From Berghia stephanieae (Eukaryota; Mollusca; Gastropoda; Nudibranchia; Aeolidiidae), in contig CM067450.1 in NCBI GenBank assembly GCA_034508935.3, forward strand, positions 8,572,102-8,636,101: a stretch of 64,000 nucleotides of DNA. The letters run 5' to 3'. The translations under genes were made by a program, and so were the position numbers. The notes beneath the pieces are model-generated. The model did no database searches. It saw nothing but the letters and a program-made list of their open reading frames with translations, and was not told the DNA's origin. Numbering within the stretch: position 1 is the first letter of the stretch; every line of letters starts with the position of its first letter. This document shows positions 14,366-25,663 of the stretch, piece by piece.

Positions 14366-16643
14366 AGTAGTAGTAATTATCAGGACGTTAAACCAGATTT
14401 CTTTATCAGTTTCGCAGATAAAAATAAACCCATGAAGAATAAAATAATACTAAAATACCTCATTAAGCCAGAACTCACTCCAGTTTGCATTAGTTACAAG
14501 ATTACCAAACCAGCTGTGACTCTGTTGAATTAAATCATTGAAAAAGATTTTAATGTTTATGTGTTACACATGGACATCAGCAGATACGTCTACAATGATA
14601 AGTTATACTGACAAAACACCTGTTTTTCTCCCTTTTGGTCAGAAATCTTTTACTTCAAAAATCAATTGATTAAGATGACCACCAACATGTCAACAATTCT
14701 TAATATTGTCTCAAATAAAAAATTTTATGACAAAATACTATAAGAAAAAAAAATTATAGCCAAAATGAGATAAATAAAAAGTTGTTCTGTCGTTGAAAGC
14801 AAAAATTATCGCTAACAAGGGTACAAGTAGGGTAGGCCAAAAAAGCTTGAAATCCAATTTCAACAAATTCATAAAGCCTGAAACTTATTCTTAAAAGTGA
14901 CCTCCTGCTTCATGTCAGTATTGTGCGGGGATCGTCTAAATGCCGGAAAGAAATTAAAATCAATTTACACAAAGCCGGAAATCAGGGTAAATCTGTAATC
15001 TTGCACCGATATCATTATATCTATTGCCTTCTCTCTAATCTTCCATTTCTCTCTAAAATCTTATCTCTTTTTTTTTTGTTTGTTTGTTGCTTTAGGTCTC
15101 TTCCAACACAATTGAGGTTATATGAGAGACCGCTGAAACAAAAAAACAAGCAATCTAACAAAAATAGTACAAATGTCAATCAAAATCATAACCTAAAGAT
15201 ATCATAAGCTAAATTATAAATAACCAAGAACAAACAGGCAGAGGATTTACAGGAAAAAAAATATCCCCTGTCAAAAATACAATCACAAACCAAAGAAGCA
15301 GGATAGGCTAGTAAAGAGAAGAAGAAACGACATCACTATCGGATCGTACACCCATGCGAACATCATAGGTATACGATTCAAGGGTGATGCTCCCATCCAA
15401 CCACCCGCAAATCTTATCTCTGTTACTGAAAGTGGTTCATGCTCTTTGCAGAAATTGCTTGACCCATCTTCTGCTTTTGACACAATCAATCACAATCTTC
15501 TTCTCAAATGTCTTGAAATTACTTATGGTGTGTCTGGTGCGGCGCTTGATTGGTTTAGGTCTATATTGTTTAATGATAAAAGTTCGACGTTGTTGTCACA
15601 GTGATTAGTCTTCACAGATGTGATGTTTGGGGGACACCACAGTTTATTGACATACATAATCACTCCTCCCCCGGTTGTTTTCCTTGCTCCAGTCCTGTCA
15701 CCACGAAACATTGTATAGTTGTCTAATTCAAAACATTCACTTGGTGTGTTACTATTTAGCCATGTCTCAGTTAAGGTTACTATTGAAGCAGTGTAATAGT
15801 CATTGGAATATTTGGCTAAAGCACTGAGTTCATCTATTTTGTTATATATTGATCTCACAATTCCACTGATTACTGATGGTAAAAAAGAATGTCTGTTTGA
15901 TTTTGCCTTTGTTCCACCTTTCTGACCTCGCTTCCTGGGTTTAATGAAAGACAGATCACATGATGGTGGAGGGTGGGGCAAGGGTGGTCGAAGGGCACGG
16001 AGTGTGGCAAGTGAATGATGATATTGGCAAAGGTCATCGAGGTATTTTCGATTGTCTGACTGATGGCACATATTTTGACGAGAAGTACTCACAAGGATAA
16101 GAATTAGTCCAAAAGACAACAAGAGAATTATATAATAAGTTCCTACACAGCACAAGATGATAAAAATCAAATATAGCTCTATCAATTTGATAATTTGATA
16201 AAGAATAAGTTTGGAGACAACAACCACGCCTGTAGTCCAGTGCCTATTACTTGGACTCTGACTAGACTGAGTAGGGGGTCACATATCAAGATATCTATTT
16301 TATCCTACTAAATTTTTAAATATCTCTGGGTAAGCCCCTATACTTACAATCTCATGAATGACCACATCTGTCAATGACTTATCCCCCACCACAATGCAAG
16401 GGGTTACAAAAGTCAGACATGGGTTCTCCATGCCCCCAAATGGGAATGATGGTGGCATGATGAGAATGTCATAACGACCCCACACATAATCTCCGAACAG
16501 CTGCTCTCCGGCCTTCAGGTAGTCTTCCACGACTCCATCAAACTCTGCCTGGGCTCTCGACTGAGAGGAAACACAATATATATATCAATAAACTGAATTT
16601 TTACGCAAATTTCCATTTTTCGAATGCATAAAGTTTATCATCA

Positions 16644-16700
<57 letters not shown>

Positions 16701-16720
16701 TATTATTATTATTATTATTA

Positions 16721-16757
<37 letters not shown>

Positions 16758-16809
16758 CAATATCATCATCATCATCATCATCATCACCATCCTCATCATT
16801 ATTAAAATA

Positions 16810-16904
<95 letters not shown>

Positions 16905-16937
16905 TTATAAATAATAAAAATAATAATAATAATAATA

Positions 16938-17013
<76 letters not shown>

Positions 17014-20000
17014 TTTTACTTTTATCATCATTATTATTACCATTATTATCATTACATTTATTATTATGATCATTATTTATCATTATTAGTTTATGTTTCA
17101 TAAAGCATTCCGAAACAAGGGGGAATACCAAATTCATAGTTTCATCATAAAAGGCAGGATAAGATGAAATAAATAGCACCCAAGGGCAGAACTTGGGATA
17201 TTCTTCTTCTAATAAATGTGATGCAAAATAAAGCATTATGGGTAGGTATACTGTGATCACCCTCTCTACAACCTCATAATTCAGTGGCTTTGTCTTCTAG
17301 TGTGACACTCGTCTTCTAATCGATAAGTCCCTGGTTTGAGTCCCATTGTGGTGGTGGAAAGGTAGCGGGGGAAAGATAAATCCACTGCAAAGCCTCTATA
17401 CTCACATTCTCTCACAATATTCGGGTGTAAAATGAGTACGAACAATGGTAACAGCACTGTCTCTGTCAAAAAAAATATCTCAACATTGTAACAGCAACCA
17501 ACAGGCGTCTTGTGGCTGTTGACTTGTTGGGGTCCCTTGTATAACAGTTTGAGCACATTAATTGGATACTGCATGATAAAAAGGCTCACACAAAATACAA
17601 AATTGATTGGTATGTCACTGTAGTGTAAAGTACTCACAACACTGCCTAAATTAGGGCTGAGGGCTCCAACCTGTGTGTTTAGACATTTTAATCTTTGTAT
17701 AACCTGAGAAAAGGCATTTCACACGCAACATTCTCTGACCACCCAGCAGTGACTAATTGTCTGGGTGTTAAATTTTGAGATAGACGCATCTTATTCATTG
17801 TGTAACAAACAGTATATTACAGGGTTGCCAATTCAGGAAGTAAAAATTTACTGAAATTTTACGCAAACACATTTTCTTTCGGAGAGCTGAACTCCAGTAA
17901 AAAGACATTTTACTCGTTTAACAGGTGACTGGAAAATATACTGAGGGTTTATAACATACTGAATTCCATAATTATACGGAAAATTGTCAAAACACCACAG
18001 AAACCAGGGCTGATCCCACCTTCATGGATATGAATGGCTTTGATGGACTCCTGACAATCTTAATCACATGAAAACAACGAAACGTAAAACTTTGTGGAGT
18101 CTCCTAGCGGTAAGACTATAAATACAACTGAAAATCCCAAACCATGAAAATAAGGTTATTTTAGGCACTTTTATCTGTTTTAAGACTGTCTGCACGAGAA
18201 AGGAATATAACAATTCCAGAAGTTGTGGATCATAAAAACATGGATAGAAAATAAGCTGCTTCAAACAAGGACAAAATATGTAGTGAGGGATGCTTGAAGC
18301 TAAACCCCTTTTTCAACAGACAAAGTAAGTAGTCCTTCAAAGCCATTGGGCCCATGGAGCTGGAGTTTATCCCAGTTCCTATAGCATGAAATGGACTATA
18401 ATATTTGCTTGTAATCCTTAGGACAGGACACTAGTCTATCGCAAAGTACTTTCCACCAAATCTAACAGACTTAGCTACCAATTCACTACTGGATGGACAG
18501 GGGGGGGGGGGGGGGGGGGTCAGAAAAAAATCTCGACTGCACCCGGGATCGATCTTGGTTATTTTGCTTGGATAGTGAGTGCTCTACCTACTGAGCTATC
18601 GGGACTCTTCTTCAACAGACAAAAACAATTTTAAATGGTAACACAATAAACAATGTCTGAAAAATCATTAAATATAAAAATTTAACATTGCTACATAATA
18701 ATAGTTATTCCTTAAATCCATCTACTCACCAACATGCTGGGTTCTGCATAGACAGCACTGCGTGGACCAATATTGGCACACTCAAGGTTTCCAACAGCCA
18801 GTGCGATTAGGTAGGCTGGAATGGGAACAGTCATCTAGCCAGACAGATAAATGATAGAAGCTGTTGATTCCCCTTTTTATTTGTAGGTGGATGAAGGGTT
18901 TAATTTTGAGAATTCAATTGGACATTGAGTTTGTTTTTAAGGGCTTTAGGGCACTTGCAACACATTAAGGTCATATCAGCGCCAGCAAAAGGAAGAAAAT
19001 GAGATAGTAAAAAGTTCTAGAATTACAATTAAAGCACCCAAGAAAAGATAAGACAAAGGGGAATTGGTTAAAATAGGAAACAGATGTACTATCAAAGAGC
19101 ACACTATCAAAGTACTTAGTTTGAGATCACCTAAAAATTCATTCAGACACAAGCACAGGTCCCCACTAAGAGGAATACACTCAAATGTTTACAAATCATA
19201 TATAATATGTAAACAAAACATAATACAGTACATAACAGACAGATGGTTTACAAGGTAAAATATCATCTCCCAAAACTAACTATAGATTTGACTGTTTCCC
19301 TCTCAGCCAGAGTATCAGGCCAGGCCAGGACAAAACCAAGAAATCTCATTCCAAGACAAAGACAGAAAGCATTTTGGAAAACAGATACAGGGGGATAGAA
19401 AGCACAGTAAGTGCCTACCTGCCCACTATGGGAGGTCAGGAACCTCACCCAGCAATTGGACATTGACTATGTTTCCTGTTACCAATCCCACAGTCTGGTT
19501 AGCCATTGAAACATTATTGTACATATTGAGAGCCAACTGCCTCCAATCACTTCGGTCTTCACTTGACCCTTGATGTCAACTATAATAAAAGCTAACAGTT
19601 ACTTTTTAATGGATCTATGACAATTTCAGGCCTGCGACCGAGTGATTACCATTATATACAGACCTGCCTATTTGAAAATATCAAAATTCGTAATTTGTGT
19701 CAATGACATAATCAGTTGGAAGGTGAAAATTTTGGATTTGCATTAAAAAAATTTTTTTTTCTGAAAGATATGCTCCCCAGAGCATTTTAATCTTTATTTG
19801 AGGTAAATCGGGTGGTTTTTCAAGAAGTTATGGTCAGATGTATGGGAAAGGTATCCAGCAAATTTTCTCAAATTTCATACTTTTTCAACTTGACTAGCTG
19901 TAAAAAATATTTAAAAGTGAAATTAAGCTTTGATATTTCCCGATGATGTAAAAAATGACCTTCTAACTAAACTTGGCAATATCTCAGTTCAAACCTTTTC

Positions 20001-20886
20001 ACCATCCGACTGATTATGTCATTCACTGTAGCATTTTTTGGTGATGAAAATTTGTAGTCGCTATAGTTAACTTAAATAAACAATTTACCCTACAATGGTT
20101 AAATGTTACATTTTTTCGTTATAGTAGGCAGGCCTGTATGCCTAGAGAAACCCAGAGGAAAACGTTATTTTTACTGTAATATGAGCATTGAACAGAGGTT
20201 TAGCTAAAAAAAAAAATCTGAATCTTCTTTTTAAAAGCAAGATCCGGCTTTAAGCACACCTGCTTGATTACAGAGGGCTGTGCTTATAAACAGAGACCAC
20301 TCTATTTCAAGTTAAGATGAGGAATTTTTATTGACTAAATGCTTCTTTTGCGAGTTAACCCGTTGCCATGTTCTTCTAAATACCCCTATGACTAGGTTCC
20401 GAGAGAAATAAGATTTTTTTCCTCTCCAAACGATATGTTTTTACATCATCCAAAATAAAGTGACTAATAGAAAATATAAACAAAATCTAAAACGTGCAAA
20501 AAAACAAAAACAAACAAAAGTGGACAGCAAGCCAGGACATTATGAGAAATAAAAGGAGATGATGAGTAAATGTCAATATGAAACAAGGTTTCTAAAATGG
20601 TCTACAACCTTGAAATGAAAGCAATCCTTGTCACCAGAAATATTCTCCACTTCTCCAAACGAGCTGTGGTTGGCACTCATAATGGCCTTAAACCCTTTAG
20701 GGACCTTGACTGTGGCTGTATAGGTAGCCTTGACAGCAGGTGTGTCCTGACAGGGGAACAAACATCTGTTCATAACAGCTTGACCTTGTGTGTAAAGGAA
20801 TGGATGGGTTTTGTCTGTGGACGGCAAAATAAACGTATCATATTTTGCACACAGGATCCACTTCAAGAGTGATTACTTAAACTGCT

Positions 20887-20965
<79 letters not shown>

Positions 20966-21444
20966 AGATACAACCTCCACACCTCAACATTTAGAAACAC
21001 TAACAAAAAAACATCCACAAAACTCAGCGAACATATTTGGAAATTAAAAGACAACAAACTAGACCACAACATTTCATGGAAAATTTTATCTAAAGCAACA
21101 GGATACACACCAACATCAAAACAATGTAGCTTATGCCTGGAAGAGAAATATACTATAATCAAACACCCTCATGAAGCCACACTCAACATGAAAAGTGAGA
21201 TGTACGGAAAGTGTCCCCATCGGCGTAAATTCTTGTTAAGCAACTTTAAACCGGAACCACTTCAAGAAACAACAACAGTCAACAAAACAACTCAGTCCTG
21301 ACGATGGCAAATTAAGCCTGAAACATTAATGTAGACTGCCTCAAACATTGTGGTAAATATTTTAAATAACAATAATAATTCGCTCCATTACTGCATGTCG
21401 AGCACTTTTCGTACCATATTTGTATCAAACACGATTCAATATAT

Positions 21445-21515
<71 letters not shown>

Positions 21516-24209
21516 GAAACAACCCCCCCTCATCCCCCCCCCCAAAAAAAAAAAAAAAAAACAAACAAAAAAAAAAACAAAAAACAAACAAAACAAACAA
21601 AAAAAAAAAAACAAAACAAAAATAAAGCAAAAACAATCCACACACCATCCTTCGTATGACTGTCTTTCGCGATGCAAAGAACACAACATGGAACATGTAA
21701 AAGTAAAATCAAGTCATCTCAATAGAGGACAAGAAAATAAAAACTCATGAATGATGGATAAAAATATACATCAGGTAATCAGGAGGTCTGACAATCAATC
21801 CCCAGTCAAAGCAAGCTGATCTGATTTTTTCTTCTTTTATTTTCCTTTCTCATTTGTCTGGCACTGCTTCATGCCTTATTAGATTTTCATAGTATGTTAG
21901 AAGAGATAAAAAGAGTTCATTTCCCTGCACACCTCGTATTGTACACTTAAAAAACCCCAAAACCAACCCCTCCGCCAACCCACCAAAAATACAAGACAAA
22001 ATAAAAACCTCAATCAAAACATTGGGATTGTTGTCTTATATGATGGATCATTGTGCCCACTATCTTTGTCAAGTTAAAGGTGTCAAACCCAATTAATACA
22101 AGAAATATTTATTTTCTCTGAACTTAAAAGAAAAAAAAAAAAGAAAGAAAATTTTCTTTTTTTTAAAACCCAAAAAAAAAAAATTACTTGAGCTGTTAAG
22201 TAGCTCAAGATCAACTAACTAAATGTACTCAAACGTTTTTACAAGGGGTCCTAAGCCAACAACAACAACACTTAACATGTAGGATGAGACATGACACCTC
22301 TAACACGATAATGCAATTTTTGTTTTGTTTCGACAGACATGCTGTAACTGGTCAGATACTCACTTTACCATTTATGGTGAATTAATATGAGTAAAGAACT
22401 TTTACTTTGTACAGCTTACTATGGGATTAAATCAGGGACTAAATGTTTGAAGGCGAGTATCACTTCACCTGATCACAAAACCACACTTGATTAATCACAT
22501 CAAGTTTGTTACTTCAATCAGTACCATAAACATGATTTATTACCATAACTGTATATTGTTGGAATTAAATGCCATCCATACCTAAAGTCTGCGAAGGATT
22601 GAGCCAGCACACGCCAGGGCTTGGTGTGGAAATGTAAGTGATGGATACCACAAACTCTTCATTGCAGCTCTTTGAACTTGGAAGCTGATAAAACAAATTA
22701 AATTAATAAAGAAAAACCAAACAAAGCTGATAAATATTTCAGAAAATAGATCCTGTTTCCATAATGCAGTGCTGATGGTGACCAAAAGTTTTAAAAAGGA
22801 GGTATTTCGAACGATTGCTATAAGTCCCAGTTTTACTGCATTAATCCCCACCCTTATAGCAATTGAGGTGATGAATCATTATTGATACTCCAGATAACTT
22901 CTGCACCTGTATGTTCCATCACACATGAACTCTCTCACTGCAATACATTCATTGGGGGGAATGTAATTTTGTAAAAAGGAGGAGATTCTAGCCGGGGCTG
23001 ACAAATATGTTGCTGTAACACAAAAGATATATCTGATTAATACAGCAAGGGATGGAGTAAAAAAGCAATTTAAAAAATGAACATAACTTCAAAAAAAAAA
23101 GGGCAAAATAACATGGAACATTTCGGGCTCAAAACCCTTCTTCAGCCACAACAAAAAATAATGAAAACATAAATACATTACTAAAAAAAACCCGATCGAC
23201 GGCAGGAAAATATAGGCATGACCTTTATGGGTATTTATGATTGATGAGATGAGTTCAATTGATGACAATTGCCTTTATATCTTACCAATGTGTTAATATT
23301 TAGAGTTACAATTTTTTAAGTGCCAGGACACTACTTCCCACCAGATCTAACAGACCCAGCTATCCAATCACTGCTGGGTGGACAAGGGGGCAGAGAAAAT
23401 CTCGACTGCATCCAGGATCGATTATGCGTGTGAAGTGAGTGTTCTACCAACTGAGCTATCGGGACCCCCATATGAAGGGTTAACCACAAAATAAAAAACA
23501 CCCAAAGTATTATTTAGAATTTTCTAAAAAAATTTTAACAAAAATTAAGTAGGAGAAAAACCATGACTAAAAAGGTAAATGCACAATGAATGTTTGCAAT
23601 CTTTGCTTGATATTGATTCACAACAGAATAAACAGCTATTGATTGCACAATTCTTTTGAAAAATTTGCTATTGAAAATTTAATTACCCATGAGCAAAAAT
23701 GAATTTCCTGTTTACGACACATTATACACGTTTCCCCCCACAATAATAAACATTTCTAAAATTATTGATTTGAATTCGTCTGGTGCTATTCAAGTTCCAG
23801 TCATGGTAGTATTAAAGAAGTTTAAAATATTTATAAGCAAATATGTAGTTACAAAATATCCTTAAATCAATAGGAAGCCTTGCCAAAAATCTAAACAGCA
23901 ATACTTTGAAATTATAAAATGCCTCCCACTGTGTTTATCGGATTTTATGTCAGCGTGAACTAGACAAAGAAAATTCCAATTAACTGAATAAGGAGATTCA
24001 ATTCTTTTGAAGGTTAAATGAGAAAATTCCCTCTCCTCAAAACATGCATTTATTTTCATTCAAATTTTTGTCAAGCTCAAAATTGAATTTTAAACACCCT
24101 TTCATAATACTTTTTTGAAACGATTAAACACAAGTAAGCAATAGTTTAGTAATAATGATGATGGTGATAATAATAATAATAATAATATACAATAATAATA
24201 ATAATAATA

Positions 24210-24246
<37 letters not shown>

Positions 24247-24275
24247 CAATAATAATAATAATAATAGTAATAATC

Positions 24276-24330
<55 letters not shown>

Positions 24331-24353
24331 TGATGATGATGATGATGATGATA

Positions 24354-24385
<32 letters not shown>

Positions 24386-24399
24386 AATGATGATGATGG

Positions 24400-24461
<62 letters not shown>

Positions 24462-25596
24462 CACCTCCACTGGAGGTGTACAAAAAACGCACCGATTTTA
24501 TGCACCTCCGTTGGTGGTGATGGGTAATTAATGAAAATATTGCTGCATATAGACAAGTTTAGCACGCTGCTTAGTGATTACCGATGTACGCTTATACAAT
24601 GGTAATATATTAAAGAATAATAACAATAATTTTAAAAATCAAAGGTAAAGAGAAACATGGCACACAAATACTGATCTCATATAAATAAATAATTTTAGAA
24701 AATTAAAATCGAAGTTTTTTTTTAAACATGATAAAAAGTTTTTGAAAAACAACAACAACAAAAAAAAAAAAAAAGACGAAAAAGACAAACAAACAAAAAT
24801 GATGTCTTTCTCAATAAAGTAAACCAAAAAAATGTCTACAATGGGAATCGAACCCAGTACTTTCAAGGTTAAAGTCTGTAGCTTGTCCACTGCGCTACAG
24901 AGCCACCTGACTGTTTTTTTTGTTTGTTGCTTTAGGTCTCTTCCAACACAATTGAGGTTATATGAGAGACCGCTGAAACAAAAAAACAAGCAATCTAACA
25001 AAAATAGTACAAATGTCAATCAAAAGCATAACCTAAAGATATCATAAGCTAAATTATAAATAACCAAGAACAAACAGGCAGAGGATTTACAGGAAAAAAA
25101 ATATCCCCTGTCAAAAATACAATCACAAACCAAAGAAGCAGGATAGGCTAGTAAAGAGAAGAAGAAACGACATCACTATCGGATCGTACACCCATGCGAA
25201 CATCATAGGTATATGATTCAAACGTGATGCTCCCATCCAACCACCCGCCACCTGACTGTTCATCACATTTAATAAGGTCTTTCTAAAACAATATTTTACC
25301 TTCACTGCAACTTCTATTGTCTGGTTTTATATTTCGATTATTTCGATTATTATTATTTTTATATAAATCTATTAACAAAAACAATATAACTTTCGCCATG
25401 TCTAAATACAGAAACACAATATCGCTGATGAAATTAGGTGGGATGCGCATGAATGACGGAGGTGTATAAAAACGATCCGTTAAAATACACCGTCAACGAA
25501 GGTGCATAAAAACACTACGATAATAATAATAATAATAATAATAATAATGGATGATGATGATGATGATGATGATAGATATAAATAATAATAATAATA

Positions 25597-25663
<67 letters not shown>

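Noticed and set aside
15523-15605. Extension of the LINE endonuclease frame to 15523
   Set aside because: The last part of that frame is the antisense of the RT fragment, so the endonuclease piece probably ends near 15590-15605.
16585-17260. Long open frames of Ile, Leu, Asn or Tyr
   Set aside because: They are translations of an ATT/AAT microsatellite.
23110-23150. Hammerhead-like motif on the minus strand
   Set aside because: CTGAAGA, a GGG/CCC stem and GAAA are present but the stem I strands do not pair.
24102-24565. Poly-His, poly-Asp and poly-Ser frames
   Set aside because: AAT/GAT array read in different frames.
24835-24903. Functional tRNA gene on the minus strand
   Set aside because: Internal promoter boxes present but no convincing acceptor stem.
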